From: Salinimonas profundi
Lineage (GTDB): Bacteria > Pseudomonadota > Gammaproteobacteria > Enterobacterales > Alteromonadaceae
Assembly (NCBI RefSeq): GCF_014750655.1
Contig: NZ_JABBXD010000010.1
Coordinates: 28,181 to 92,180, forward strand
Length of the DNA: 64,000 bases
Direction: 5' to 3'
The notes under the pieces were generated by a model. That model was not told where the DNA came from. It saw only the letters and a program-made list of their open reading frames with translations, and did not search any database. A program made the translations under genes and the position numbers. The stretch's first letter is position 1. Every line of letters begins with the position of its first letter. This document shows positions 30,970-40,449 of the stretch, one piece after another.

Positions 30970-31070
30970 AATTCCCTACCAGGTCAGTTGAGTGAGGCTA
31001 TTCTGGCACGATACCAAACCACGCTCAAAATTTACGGATAGAAAATATACCTGATCCTCCGCTTTGAGGA

Positions 31071-31413
31071 TTACTCTGCGACAGCGTCGTCTATCGACTC
31101 ACCGGCGCTAATTAACAATGCAAAGGGAGTGCGGCGCTCTGTCTCAATCTGGCGCAGTTTACTGATTGTGGTTGTGGTAAATACGTGGCCCCGGGGCAGA
31201 ATCAGCAGGTGGTTGTCGTTAGATAGATTCGCCTCCAACTGGATGCCCGGCTGCAACTGACTGGCCGCTGTTTGCCAGCAGCACATTGACATCGGTTTTG
31301 TGTAATACACGACGAATCGATCTGAGGATATTGGCTTCATCATCAACGAAAAGCACCGTATAACGATTCGTTGGGGAAACAGGGTCCGGCTGCATCAAAA
31401 CTCCTGAGTGCAA
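31071..31413 (-). pseudogene. Response-regulator remnant with internal deletion and frameshift
   Basis: Two overlapping minus-strand frames together recall one gene. The first (31413 onward) opens like a receiver domain: TVLFVDDEANILRSIRRVL, then NVLLANSGQ, the first beta-strands with the acidic pair. The second frame then reads LQPGIQLEANL, LLILPRGHVFTTTTISKLRQIE, which resembles the C-terminal end of HD-type response regulators (LkpGm.La.dl, lLlp.G..Lt). The switch is near 31260 and the middle of the receiver and any output domain are missing. It is very probably non-functional. Its former output domain cannot be determined. Confidence 0.7.
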
Positions 31414-31576
31414 TAGGCGGGCAATTTACTGGTAGTTTTACTATAGCCAGTAAAATAAAAAGTGCGAACTCTGTACATCGGTTTAAGCTGTTTGTTTATA
31501 TGGCCACTATTAATAAAAGAATGCGCACTAATAAGGCGTCGGGTACCGATAGCCTGCCTGCTTGTTCAGGGCAGAC

Positions 31577-31604
31577 CTTGTTTTAGAAAATAGCGTCCCT
31601 ACAT
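31577..31604 (+). promoter_or_regulatory. Possible sigma-32 promoter of prlC
   Basis: CTTGTTT (31577-31583) and CCCTACAT (31597-31604) are 13 bases apart, the same spacing as at hslV. The matches are partial (4/7 in the -35). The predicted transcript would start about 31611, favouring translation from 31639. Confidence 0.4.
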
Positions 31605-31638
31605 CCAATGCATGAATGATGAAAAAAGTGAGATATCA

Positions 31639-33672
31639 ATGACACAACCAGCCATCAAATTGGTCGACGGCCTTCCTGTTTTTTCTCAGATCACGCCGGA
31701 GCAGATAAAACCGGCCATTGAAGAAGCCATTGAAACGTGCAAGACGACTATCGATGAGGTTGTTGCATCAGGTGACTACAGCTACAAAAATGTTGTTGGA
31801 AAAATCGAGGAGGTAGACGACAGACTGGGTAAAATGTGGTCGCCGGTATCTCATATGAATTCTGTCGTCAGTAGTGATGCACTGAGGCAGGCGCATGACA
31901 GTTGTTTGCCGCTGTTGTCTGACTACGGCACGTGGGTAGGCCAGCATGAAGGGCTGTACAAGGCTTATACCACATTGCGTCAAAGTGATGAATTCAAGAC
32001 GCTGGATGAGCAGCGCCAGAAGTATATAGAAGATACCATTCGTGATTTTACCTTATCAGGTGTGGCGCTACCCCAGGATAAAAAGACCCGGTATGCGCAG
32101 ATCAGCGCACGCCTGTCGGAGCTGTCCTCAACATTCAGCAATAATGTGATGGATGCCACCATGGGGTGGACAAAACATGTTACCGACAAAAGTGAACTGG
32201 CAGGTCTGCCTGAATCGGCGCTGGATGCTGCCCGACTGGCGGCAAGCGAAAAAGAGTTGGAAGGCTGGCTGTTCACGTTAGACATTCCATCATACTTGCC
32301 GGTCATGCTGTATGCTGAGAACCGCGAATTGCGCGAGGAAATGTATCGCGCCTACGCTACGCGCGCGTCTGCAGAAGGTCCCAATGCAGGAAAGTGGGAT
32401 AATACTGAGATTATTGACGAAATTCTGGCTCTGCGCACAGAAGCATCTAAAATGCTCGGCTTTGATAATTATGCCGAGCGCTCGCTGGCGACCAAAATGG
32501 CCAGCTCTACCGACCAGGTTGTCGGATTTATCCGCGATCTGGCCGAAAAGTCTATGCCCCAGGCCCGACAGGACCTGGAGGAAGTCAAAGCATTTGCCAA
32601 AGAACATGGCGTAGACACGTTAAATGCCTGGGATATCCCTTATTACAGCGAACAGTTAAAACAGAAAAAGTACACCATTTCTGATGAAATGCTGCGTCCG
32701 TATTTTCCTGAGGAGACGGTGCTCAGAGGCCTGTTCGAGGTAGTCCATCGTCTTTACGGACTGAAGATTGTTGAGCAGCCCGGTGTCGATATCTGGCACA
32801 AAGATGTTCGCTATTTTACCATCACAGATGAGGCTGATGCGCTGCGTGGCAGCTTCTACTTCGACTTGTACGCGCGCGCCAACAAGCGCGGCGGCGCGTG
32901 GATGGATGAGTGTCGCGTGCGCCGTGAATTACCAGACGGTGAAATCCAGTTGCCGGTAGCTTACCTTACCTGCAACTTCAATGGCCCGGTCGGTGGTAAA
33001 CCTGCCTTATTCACCCATGATGAAGTGCTAACCCTGTTCCATGAATTTGGCCACGGGTTGCATCACATGCTGACAAAAATGTCGGTGGCGGGTGTATCGG
33101 GTATTAACGGTGTGCCGTGGGATGCGGTAGAACTGCCCAGTCAGTTTCTGGAAAACTGGTGCTGGGAAGAAGAGGCGCTCAGCTTTATCTCTGGTCATTA
33201 CGAAACTGAGGAGCCACTACCCAACGACCTGCTGGATAGAATGCTCGCTGCGCGTGACTATCAGTCAGCGATGCAGATGGTAAGACAGCTTGAATTCAGC
33301 CTGTTTGATTTTCTGCTGCACCAACAGGATGGCGAGAGTGTCGATGTGCAAGCGCTGCTGGATGAAGTCAGAAAAGAAGTGGCTGTTATTACACCGCCAG
33401 CCTTTAATCGTTTTCAGCACAGCTTTGGTCATATCTTTGCTGGTGGTTACGCGGCGGGTTATTACAGTTACAAATGGGCAGAAGTGCTCTCCGCAGATGC
33501 ATTCAGTAAATTTGAGGAAGACGGCATCTTCAATCGTGAAACCGGCAAATCCTTTTTACACAATATTCTGGAAATGGGCGGTAGTCGTGAACCTATGGAT
33601 CTGTTTGTCGCATTTCGCGGCCGCGAGCCGAATGTCGACGCCCTGCTGCGCCATAGCGGAATAGGCCAGTAA
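31639..33672 (+). CDS. prlC: Oligopeptidase A (M3 metallopeptidase)
   Basis: PrlC degrades cytoplasmic peptides, including cleaved signal peptides. From ATG 31639 it has 677 residues (E. coli 680) and begins MTQPAIK like known homologues; an in-frame ATG at 31612 is an alternative. The zinc site HEFGHGLHHML is near residue 470, with the third ligand Glu in VELPSQFLENW. The C-terminal FAGGYAAGYYSYKWAEVLSAD is strongly conserved. The next gene overlaps by one base. E. coli prlC is heat-inducible, in line with the sigma-32-like site upstream. Confidence 0.96.
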   Translation: MTQPAIKLVDGLPVFSQITPEQIKPAIEEAIETCKTTIDEVVASGDYSYKNVVGKIEEVDDRLGKMWSPVSHMNSVVSSDALRQAHDSCLPLLSDYGTWVGQHEGLYKAYTTLRQSDEFKTLDEQRQKYIEDTIRDFTLSGVALPQDKKTRYAQISARLSELSSTFSNNVMDATMGWTKHVTDKSELAGLPESALDAARLAASEKELEGWLFTLDIPSYLPVMLYAENRELREEMYRAYATRASAEGPNAGKWDNTEIIDEILALRTEASKMLGFDNYAERSLATKMASSTDQVVGFIRDLAEKSMPQARQDLEEVKAFAKEHGVDTLNAWDIPYYSEQLKQKKYTISDEMLRPYFPEETVLRGLFEVVHRLYGLKIVEQPGVDIWHKDVRYFTITDEADALRGSFYFDLYARANKRGGAWMDECRVRRELPDGEIQLPVAYLTCNFNGPVGGKPALFTHDEVLTLFHEFGHGLHHMLTKMSVAGVSGINGVPWDAVELPSQFLENWCWEEEALSFISGHYETEEPLPNDLLDRMLAARDYQSAMQMVRQLEFSLFDFLLHQQDGESVDVQALLDEVRKEVAVITPPAFNRFQHSFGHIFAGGYAAGYYSYKWAEVLSADAFSKFEEDGIFNRETGKSFLHNILEMGGSREPMDLFVAFRGREPNVDALLRHSGIGQ

Positions 33673-34364
33673 TGGCGGCAGAACGATTCGACGCGATATA
33701 CCGTCGGGCATGTGAAAGAAAAGGTGGTGAAGCAGGGCTAAATGCCCTGTTGCGCCAACCGTTAAGTCCGCAGCAGGTTGCCGAAATTCCGGATGATCGG
33801 TTTTTGGCAGCAATGACCCGTCAGGTTTTTAAATCAGGCTTTGTCTGGCGGGTGATTGAGCAGAAATGGCCGGCATTTGAAGAGGTGTTTTTTAACTTTG
33901 ATATAGAAAAAATTCTCTTAATGCCTGACGAAATGCTTGAGCGCAAAGCCAGTGATGCGCGTATAGTGCGCAACTACAAGAAAGTCATGACGGTCAGGGA
34001 CAACGCGATGATGGTGGCAGATATCAGCCGTCAGCACGGAAGCTTCGGACAATATATTGCGCAAACCCAAAAGGCCGACATTACCGGGTTGTGGCAAACA
34101 CTCAAAAAGCGTGGCGCGCGGTTGGGGGGAAACACCGGCCCTTATATGCTTCGCGCACTGGGTGTCGATACCTTTATCGTTTCAGCAGACAACGAAGATT
34201 ATCTGAGAAAGCATGACGTAATTGACGGCACACTGCAAAGTCAGAAAAGTCTTAGAGCAATGAATGAGCAGTTCGTGCAATGGCATGAACAAAGTGGTTT
34301 GTCGCTGAGTGAGCTCAGCCAGATTCTGTCGTATAGCTGGGGCAGTAATAACCGACAGGGCTGA
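33672..34364 (+). CDS. DNA-3-methyladenine glycosylase I-like protein
   Basis: This 230-residue protein is of the Tag-like superfamily, which excises alkylated adenine. Blocks resembling Tag are DDRFLAAMTRQVFKSGFVWRVIEQKWPAFEEVFFNFD (compare the Q.GlsW..vl.kr..f...F..fD block) and RIVRNYKKVMTVRDNA. The N-terminal Trp and Cys zinc-binding residues of classical Tag are not evident, so this is a divergent subfamily and the activity is inferred. It overlaps prlC by one base (TAATG), and its last codons approach the ubiE region after a 143-base gap. Confidence 0.75.
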   Translation: MAAERFDAIYRRACERKGGEAGLNALLRQPLSPQQVAEIPDDRFLAAMTRQVFKSGFVWRVIEQKWPAFEEVFFNFDIEKILLMPDEMLERKASDARIVRNYKKVMTVRDNAMMVADISRQHGSFGQYIAQTQKADITGLWQTLKKRGARLGGNTGPYMLRALGVDTFIVSADNEDYLRKHDVIDGTLQSQKSLRAMNEQFVQWHEQSGLSLSELSQILSYSWGSNNRQG

Positions 34365-34507
34365 GTAAATACAATGCCGGCGTTATGCGGCGGGGAGGCT
34401 GTGACCGGATAACCCGTTAATTGCGCTATTTTCACCGTAAATGGCTGTTGCTGGTTTGCGATATTGGGTACACTTCCTTTCCAACAGATGACAGGTACAG
34501 GAATGGT

Positions 34508-35302
34508 ATGAGCGATACAGATAGCCGGGAGCAAGCCTCACAACGCACCCCTAACGCGTCGACAGAGCAAACCGATTTCGGATTTCAGCAAGTCGAAAAG
34601 TCACAGAAAGCGTCGCTGGTTGCTAATGTGTTTGATTCTGTTGCTGCCAAATACGATGTGATGAACGACCTGATGTCGTTTGGCGTGCATCGTTTATGGA
34701 AGCGCTATACGATAGACTGCGCGGGTGTGCGTGCCGGTCACAAAGTACTGGATATTGCAGGTGGAACCGGTGATCTGACCGCGAAATTCTCACGGTTGGT
34801 CGGTCCGACAGGGTCAGTCACCCTGGCTGATATCAATTTGTCGATGCTCAAAGTAGGCCGCGACAAGCTTCGCGACCAGGGGCTGGTGAACAATATTGAT
34901 TATGTGCAGGCCGATGCAGAAGCGCTGCCCTTTCCTGATAACTCGTTTGATGTCGTGACCATGGCATTCGGCCTGCGTAATGTGACAGAAAAACAAAATG
35001 CGCTGAATTCTATTTACCGGGTATTGAAGCCGGGTGGACGTTTATTGGTGCTGGAGTTTTCCAAGCCCGCCTCAGAGCACCTTTCAAAAATTTACGATAT
35101 GTATTCATTTCATATCTTGCCCAGAATGGGACAGGTTGTCGCCAATGATGCTGACAGCTATCGCTATCTGGCTGAAAGTATTCGTATGCACCCTGACCAG
35201 GAAACGCTGAAAGGCATGTTTGAAAGTGCCGGCTTTGAGCAGTGTGATTATACCAATCTCACTGGTGGTATTGTCGCGCTCCATCGCGGATACAAATTTT
35301 AA
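34508..35302 (+). CDS. ubiE: Ubiquinone/menaquinone C-methyltransferase UbiE
   Basis: UbiE C-methylates the quinone ring using S-adenosylmethionine. From ATG 34508 (MSDTDSREQ) the protein has 264 residues; the frame is open 29 codons further upstream but lacks homology there. [24 protein letters not shown] and [18 protein letters not shown] are UbiE signatures. The SAM site is [11 protein letters not shown], and [11 protein letters not shown] is motif II. The stop overlaps the ubiJ start (TAATG). It is the first gene of the ubiE-ubiJ-ubiB run. Confidence 0.97.
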   Translation: MSDTDSREQASQRTPNASTEQTDFGFQQVEKSQKASLVANVFDSVAAKYDVMNDLMSFGVHRLWKRYTIDCAGVRAGHKVLDIAGGTGDLTAKFSRLVGPTGSVTLADINLSMLKVGRDKLRDQGLVNNIDYVQADAEALPFPDNSFDVVTMAFGLRNVTEKQNALNSIYRVLKPGGRLLVLEFSKPASEHLSKIYDMYSFHILPRMGQVVANDADSYRYLAESIRMHPDQETLKGMFESAGFEQCDYTNLTGGIVALHRGYKF

Positions 35303-35934
35303 TGCCGGCATCGTCTTTGTTTACCGCCTCAGCGGAAGCGCTCATCAACAAGGTCATCGCGCTGGACGAAGACAGTGAGAAACGACTGGCGTTGCTAAAT
35401 GGCAAACGACTCACCGTGTTTTTAGACGGCTTCCCCTGGGGGGTAACGCTGGCGTTTTCATCAAAAGTGGATATTCTTCTGGAGCATCATCCTTACGAGG
35501 ATGTGTCGGTTCACGTAGACGAAAACACCTGTTATATCAAAACACATTTTGATGTGTTGCCCCGACTTACCCAGACCAGTCAGATCACGCAACTTATCCG
35601 TGAAGGCAAACTGCATTTGCAGGGCGAGCCGGGTATTGCCCAGCAGGTGGCTGCATTATTTCAACAGCTGGACATCGATTGGGAAGAGCAGCTTTCAACC
35701 TATACCGGTGACGTTCCCGCCCACCAGATTTTCAGCAGTGCCTCGGCGGTTAAAGCGCAGGTTTTGGCTTTTTCGGAACGCCTTACCCGCGGTCTGAGTA
35801 ATGCCATTACAGAGGAAAAGGATATCGCTGTGGGAAAATTAGCAGTGATGCATTTTAATGACGAGGTTGATGCGCTGCGGGATGATGCCCAGCGATTTGA
35901 AGCGCGCCTGCGTCTTTTAGAGAACAGTTTGTAG
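35302..35934 (+). CDS. ubiJ: Ubiquinone biosynthesis accessory factor UbiJ
   Basis: UbiJ binds lipid intermediates through an N-terminal SCP2-like domain and is part of the soluble Ubi complex. It has 210 residues (E. coli 201). The SCP2-like half (about 10-115) includes [19 protein letters not shown] and [36 protein letters not shown] helical C-terminus with [23 protein letters not shown] would mediate assembly. Its position between ubiE and ubiB confirms the call. Confidence 0.93.
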   Translation: MPASSLFTASAEALINKVIALDEDSEKRLALLNGKRLTVFLDGFPWGVTLAFSSKVDILLEHHPYEDVSVHVDENTCYIKTHFDVLPRLTQTSQITQLIREGKLHLQGEPGIAQQVAALFQQLDIDWEEQLSTYTGDVPAHQIFSSASAVKAQVLAFSERLTRGLSNAITEEKDIAVGKLAVMHFNDEVDALRDDAQRFEARLRLLENSL

Positions 35935-35945
35935 TATTCCTCTCC

Positions 35946-37586
35946 ATGCAAATATTTCGCTTGTATCAAATTAACAAGGTGCTGCTCCAGCACGGCCTGG
36001 ATGAACTTATTCCGGACCGGTGGATGCCCTGGTATGCGCGTCTCATGCGCAAAACCATTTTCTGGATTCGCAATAAGCATAAAGGGCAGCCTGCTGGTGT
36101 GCGTATCACCATGGCACTGCAATCTTTGGGGCCTGTTTTTATTAAGTTCGGGCAGATGCTGTCGACCCGCCGGGATCTGTTGCATCCGGACATTGCCAAC
36201 GAGCTGGCTCGTTTGCAAGACAAAGTCGCGCCTTTTCCTTCTGACATCGCCCAGCAAATCATTAAAGATGCACTGGAGCTCAATGATTTAAGTGAATTGT
36301 TCAAAGAGTTTCATATCGAGCCTCTGGCATCTGCATCTATTGCGCAGGTGCACGCAGCGCGGTTACATGACAACCAGGATGTGGTTGTCAAAGTGTTGCG
36401 TCCTGATATTCGCAAGACCATCGATGCGGACATGGAGCTGTTGTTCTCACTGGCGCAGGTGGTGCAGCGCTGGCTGCCGGATGGTAAGCGGTTAAGACCG
36501 GTAGAAGTGGTCACCGAGTATCAGAAGACGCTGGTGGACGAACTGGATTTATTGCGTGAATCAGCCAACGGAATTCAGCTCAGGCGAAATTTTGAGGGCT
36601 CAGATGCGCTGTATATACCGCGGATCTACAGCGATTATTGCCGCCATAATGTACTGATTATGGAACGTATCTATGGCATCCCTGTGTCTAATGTGGATGC
36701 GCTGCTTGCCCAGAATACCAATATGAAAAAGTTGGCTGAGCGAGGTGTGGAGGTGTTTTTTACGCAGGTGTTCCGCGACAGCTTTTTTCACGCAGACATG
36801 CATCCGGGGAATATTTTTGTTGGCACGCAAACGCCGTCAGAGCCGCGTTACATCGCTATTGATTTTGGTATTGTCGGCACGCTCAATAAAGAAGATAAGC
36901 GGTATCTGGCGGAAAATTTCGTGGCATTTTTCAATCGCGATTACCGCAAAGTAGCACAATTGCATGCTGATTCTGGCTGGGTCCCAAGGGATACCAATAT
37001 CGACGAATTTGAAATGGCTATCCGCACCGTGTGCGAACCGATTTTTCAAAAGCCGCTGGCTGAAATTTCATTTGGCAACGTTTTGCTGCAGCTTTTTAAT
37101 ACGGCGCGACGTTTCAATATGGTGGTACAGCCTCAACTGGTATTGTTACAAAAAACGCTGCTTTATATTGAAGGGCTTGGCCGGCAGTTATATCCCCAGC
37201 TCGACTTGTGGAAAACCGCAAAACCGTTTCTTGAAAACTGGATGGAAGAGCAGGTTGGCCTGCGTGCCATGATGACTAAAGTGAAGGCGAATCTGCCCTT
37301 TTGGTCTGAGAAATTGCCGGATATGCCAGACTTACTGCATGACAGTTTACAGCAGATGAAGGCGCTACCGCTGCAACAGCAACAGGAGCATCAGCAGTTG
37401 ATGGCCCTGCAGGTAAATAACATGCGCGCCACGCACTATGGCATCGTTGGCGCAACGTTAATTATTGTCGCGGCGTTACTTCCTGTTTATGGTTTACACT
37501 GGGCGATTCCAGGCGCTACCGGGCTGGCTGGCATAACGTGCTGGTGGCAATCCTGGCGCAAAGGTCACAAGAAAATTAAGTCATAA
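35946..37586 (+). CDS. ubiB: Ubiquinone biosynthesis ATPase/kinase-like protein UbiB
   Basis: UbiB is the membrane-bound ADCK/COQ8-type kinase-like ATPase needed for ubiquinone synthesis. It has 546 residues, the E. coli length. The KxGQ-type motif is seen in [15 protein letters not shown], the Ala-rich loop in ASASIAQVH, the catalytic HADMHPGN near 285, and the metal-binding IAIDFGIVG near 310. Two hydrophobic segments at the C-terminus (about 497-535) anchor it. The gene lacks an obvious strong ribosome-binding site and is probably translated after ubiJ. Confidence 0.97.
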   Translation: MQIFRLYQINKVLLQHGLDELIPDRWMPWYARLMRKTIFWIRNKHKGQPAGVRITMALQSLGPVFIKFGQMLSTRRDLLHPDIANELARLQDKVAPFPSDIAQQIIKDALELNDLSELFKEFHIEPLASASIAQVHAARLHDNQDVVVKVLRPDIRKTIDADMELLFSLAQVVQRWLPDGKRLRPVEVVTEYQKTLVDELDLLRESANGIQLRRNFEGSDALYIPRIYSDYCRHNVLIMERIYGIPVSNVDALLAQNTNMKKLAERGVEVFFTQVFRDSFFHADMHPGNIFVGTQTPSEPRYIAIDFGIVGTLNKEDKRYLAENFVAFFNRDYRKVAQLHADSGWVPRDTNIDEFEMAIRTVCEPIFQKPLAEISFGNVLLQLFNTARRFNMVVQPQLVLLQKTLLYIEGLGRQLYPQLDLWKTAKPFLENWMEEQVGLRAMMTKVKANLPFWSEKLPDMPDLLHDSLQQMKALPLQQQQEHQQLMALQVNNMRATHYGIVGATLIIVAALLPVYGLHWAIPGATGLAGITCWWQSWRKGHKKIKS

Positions 37587-37658
37587 AATAGAGGCACATG
37601 ACATTTTTGTGATAAATGTTAATTGCTTCCTATTTTTCTATGAATTTCCTGAATACCT

Positions 37659-37866
37659 GCTATAGTACTTAAAGCCATTGGGCTAAGTCTTTAAGAGACG
37701 TGTTTATTTTGTTTTTTGCGTTGATGTATAAATACTCAAGTTACACCTGTGATTTGCTGTTAGTGGTTTGTTCATTCCAAAGTAAGACCCAAATAACTCG
37801 TCCACGGTTAAAGACGAATTGAAGAGATACGCGAAAGCGAAGTTTTAAGAGAGATTTGAGGTCTAC
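37659..37866 (+). promoter_or_regulatory. Extended -10 promoter and long 5' leader of the cold-shock gene
   Basis: TGCTATAGT (37658-37666) is an extended -10 element without a good -35. It would give a leader of about 190 bases before the start at 37867. A long, structured untranslated leader is typical of cspA-type genes, where it controls cold induction. I see no exact cold-box sequence. Confidence 0.5.
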
Positions 37867-38076
37867 ATGTCTAAAGTTACAGGTACCGTTAAATGGTTTA
37901 ACGCTGACAAAGGTTATGGTTTTCTGACACAAGATAGCGGTGATAAGGACGTTTTCGTTCATTTCCGTGCTATCGTTTCAGAAGGTTATAAATCCTTAAA
38001 CGAAGGTCAGCGCGTAGAATTTGAAGTCGAGCAGGGCCAAAAAGGCTTGCAGGCAGCTAACGTTCAAGCACTGTAA
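37867..38076 (+). CDS. Cold-shock protein, CspA family
   Basis: This 69-residue single cold-shock domain binds single-stranded RNA and DNA and acts as an RNA chaperone. RNP1 KGYGFLTQ (about 17-24) and RNP2 VFVHFRAI (about 31-38) are present, starting from [15 protein letters not shown] lies upstream of the ATG. The long leader suggests post-transcriptional cold regulation, though several CspA-family members are constitutive. Confidence 0.96.
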   Translation: MSKVTGTVKWFNADKGYGFLTQDSGDKDVFVHFRAIVSEGYKSLNEGQRVEFEVEQGQKGLQAANVQAL

Positions 38077-38085
38077 AACGTTAAG

Positions 38086-38109
38086 ACGGCAGCATCAGCT
38101 GCCGTTTTT
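38086..38109 (+). terminator. Intrinsic terminator of the cold-shock gene
   Basis: ACGGCAGC (38086-38093), loop ATCA and GCTGCCGT (38098-38105), followed by a T-tract. The stop codon of the convergent kinase gene (38095-38097) lies inside this hairpin. Confidence 0.9.
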
Positions 38110-38604
38110 CTTTTCTCCCATATCAATGGGAATATACTCACATCGCGGCTTCTCTGCCGAAAAATACTTCTGATAGTGCTCCCAGTTTTCCAGTTTCTCT
38201 CTGTCTCTCGGATTTCCACGCCTTTCCATTTGCTTTTTCAACTGAGCCGCAGGGGCATGCAACCAGTAAACAATGATATCGCATTCAAAGCGGTGCTTTA
38301 GTTGTTGTGTCCACTCGGGGTTAGTCAGTTCCCGGGTAAAGGGTGCACACAGCACAACGGGCACATGGGTAAGGTTGGCACGTGCGGCGGCAAACATAGC
38401 TTCATAAACAGGCTCTCTGAAAGCCTGCTTATAGGCAGCGCTTTCACGGTCATCCGCGTTCATGCCCGAAAGCGTTAAACCGGCTTTTATGACAGGTTCA
38501 AAAACGTCATCGATATCAATCAGACAGGCGCGTAGATTTGCAGCCTGACGTGTTGCCCATGTCGTTTTGCCCACTGCAGGCTGGCCGGTAACGATGTAAA
38601 GCAT
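38095..38604 (-). CDS. P-loop kinase-like ATP-binding protein
   Basis: This is a 169-residue protein from ATG 38604; GTG 38613 is an alternative. The P-loop TGQPAVGKTTWA is at the N-terminus, followed by LIDIDDVFEP, a Walker-B-like acidic strand. LKKQMERRGNPRDREKL resembles a lid segment with Arg residues. This is the layout of small shikimate/gluconate-kinase-like enzymes (AAA_33 type). The substrate is unknown. It is a single gene, convergent with the cold-shock gene. Confidence 0.7.
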   Translation of the reverse strand: MLYIVTGQPAVGKTTWATRQAANLRACLIDIDDVFEPVIKAGLTLSGMNADDRESAAYKQAFREPVYEAMFAAARANLTHVPVVLCAPFTRELTNPEWTQQLKHRFECDIIVYWLHAPAAQLKKQMERRGNPRDREKLENWEHYQKYFSAEKPRCEYIPIDMGEKKNGS

Positions 38605-38695
38605 TCGCTCCACCTCTGATGCTGTAAGTTGATTAGCGGTGACAGTATGACGGTTTTTACTTTATGCTGACGATTATCGCCGTGCAAGGTTATTA

Positions 38696-39391
38696 ATGGA
38701 GTTTATACCGATGAGCCACTTTCAGGTTTTCATAAAATCTATTGTTTTTATCGCAGGTTGTCTGGTTTTCAGTACGGCGTGGGCGCAGGAAAAAACGCTG
38801 GCAGTGATAGATGAGAAGCCGCTGATGTTATCTGACATTTCTCCTACCAAAGCAGAGCTGACAGAAACGGCCGAAGCGATGCAGGTAAGCCGGCAACTTG
38901 CCTTATCGCGAATTCGCCATAACCGGTTTGCTGAGCAACTTATTGACAAAGTGATGGACACCTTTGCAAAACAGCGGCAAATACAACCAGACGACACACT
39001 AGTTGATGCATTTGCATCGCGTTTTGGGGATCAGTTAAACGCCAATGCAGAAAATAGTCGTTCGGTGAAAGAAATTGCCAATGAACAGGTGCGTATCTGG
39101 CAAATAGAAAAAGCGTTGTATGATGAGTTTGGCGGCACAGTGATATTCACCCAACAAAATCCGCAATATCCTATCGAAGCATATAACATGTTGCTGAAGC
39201 GGTATGAAGAAACGGGTGTGCTGGTTTTTAAAAGTAAAGAGTACGAATCTGTACTCAAGCGTATTTTCGCGCCACCTTATGAAATGAAAATAGCGCCTGA
39301 GCAAATCTCTTTTGTAAAGCCCTGGTGGGCCGAAGGTCAAATCATAGACAGTGCTTCTTCCGGCGAGGCGAAAAGCGAGGTTGAGAAATAA
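38696..39391 (+). CDS. Periplasmic protein of unknown function
   Basis: This 231-residue protein has a signal peptide (membrane segment about 12-25, ending AWAQE). The mature part is helical and charged. Its opening LAVIDEKPLMLSDI faintly recalls the N-terminal strand of SurA-like chaperones, but no isomerase domain is seen. AAGG lies 7 bases before ATG 38696; ATG 38711 is an alternative start. Its 3' end overlaps the convergent cysteine synthase-like gene by 55 bases. I do not recognise a family. Confidence 0.65.
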   Translation: MEFIPMSHFQVFIKSIVFIAGCLVFSTAWAQEKTLAVIDEKPLMLSDISPTKAELTETAEAMQVSRQLALSRIRHNRFAEQLIDKVMDTFAKQRQIQPDDTLVDAFASRFGDQLNANAENSRSVKEIANEQVRIWQIEKALYDEFGGTVIFTQQNPQYPIEAYNMLLKRYEETGVLVFKSKEYESVLKRIFAPPYEMKIAPEQISFVKPWWAEGQIIDSASSGEAKSEVEK

Positions 39392-40326
39392 CGCTCAGCA
39401 CCATCGGGCAGAATAGTAACAATATGCTTATCGGCATAATCGGGTGACTGAGCCAGTTGCCCGGTTGCCCACATTGCTGCGCCTGACGAGATCCCTACCG
39501 CCAGTCCCTCAACCCGGGCCAGCTTGCGGGCAAAATCTACTGCATCCTCGTCGCTTACGGTAATAATCTGATTGTAACAAGAGGTATCAAGAATCTCCGG
39601 GATATGGCCGGAACTGAGCCCCTGAATATTGTGTACGCCGCTTCTGCTTTCGCTCAGCACCGGGCATCGGGCGGGTTCCACCGCAATTATCTCAATATCA
39701 GGATTTTTTGCGCGAAGTGCGCCGGATAGTCCGGTGATCGTCCCACCGGTACCAATGCCTGCTACAACGGTATCAACCTTTCCCTGTGTATCGTGCCAGA
39801 TTTCAGGCGCGGTATGCATCTGATGTGCATATACATTTGCCCGGTTAGAAAACTGATTCAGCGATACAGCATCAGGACGGGCTGCAACCAGTTTGGTCGC
39901 ATGGTCGATAGCGCCTTTTGTACCCAGTTCCCTGGACGTTGTTATCACATTCGCCCCGTAATGCCTGATAAGATGCTGACGCTCAACAGACATGTGCTCA
40001 GGAATGACGATGGTGACCGGAACGTCAAGCATTGCACCTAACCAGGCGCACGCGACACCGTTGTTGCCGGATGAGGCCTCAATAATTTCAAGCTTTTCTA
40101 TCGCTTTTGTGTGTTGCAGTAGTGCCTCAAACATTGCCAGTGCGCTGCGATCTTTGATTGAGCCGGCTGGGTTGAAAAATTCTACTTTGCCCATTGGCGT
40201 CGTGTGCCACTTAAGCTGTCGCGCCAGGCGATGCATTCTGATTAATGGTGTGCGGCCAATCGTCTGGGTAATACTGTCGTATATAACCGCCGGTTGCGTA
40301 AGTTGTGTGTGTGGCGTTGCCAGCAT
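39337..40326 (-). CDS. PLP-dependent cysteine synthase family protein
   Basis: This is a 329-residue fold-type II PLP enzyme. I start at ATG 40326, with GGGA upstream; the frame is open further. The Schiff-base Lys is in NPAGSIKDRS, SSGNNGVACAW is the Asn loop, GIGTGGTITGL binds the PLP phosphate, and VGISSGAAM follows. The Asn-loop reading SSGNN rather than TSGNT departs from standard CysK. The DecR-like regulator transcribed divergently controls cysteine detoxification in E. coli, so degradation of cysteine is as plausible as synthesis. Confidence 0.8.
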   Translation of the reverse strand: MLATPHTQLTQPAVIYDSITQTIGRTPLIRMHRLARQLKWHTTPMGKVEFFNPAGSIKDRSALAMFEALLQHTKAIEKLEIIEASSGNNGVACAWLGAMLDVPVTIVIPEHMSVERQHLIRHYGANVITTSRELGTKGAIDHATKLVAARPDAVSLNQFSNRANVYAHQMHTAPEIWHDTQGKVDTVVAGIGTGGTITGLSGALRAKNPDIEIIAVEPARCPVLSESRSGVHNIQGLSSGHIPEILDTSCYNQIITVSDEDAVDFARKLARVEGLAVGISSGAAMWATGQLAQSPDYADKHIVTILPDGAERYFSTSLFASPEEALSMI

Positions 40327-40449
40327 ACTTCGTCCCATTATTGCGTGTTGTTCTACCAACAGTGTGGCCTGAATGGGGTGGGGAATGTTGCTATTTACCG
40401 CACTAAAATTTATTGTGATGAGCAATATATACTTTTAACTGGTGTTTAT

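Noticed and set aside
31071-31346. A free-standing 91-residue protein
   Set aside because: Its first 30 residues are the out-of-frame receiver-domain DNA, and only the remainder resembles a known regulator C-terminus.
34421-34507. N-terminal extension of UbiE, and similar extensions of dtd, ubiD, rplN, rplE and rpsN
   Set aside because: The family starts and ribosome-binding sites support the downstream ATG in each case.
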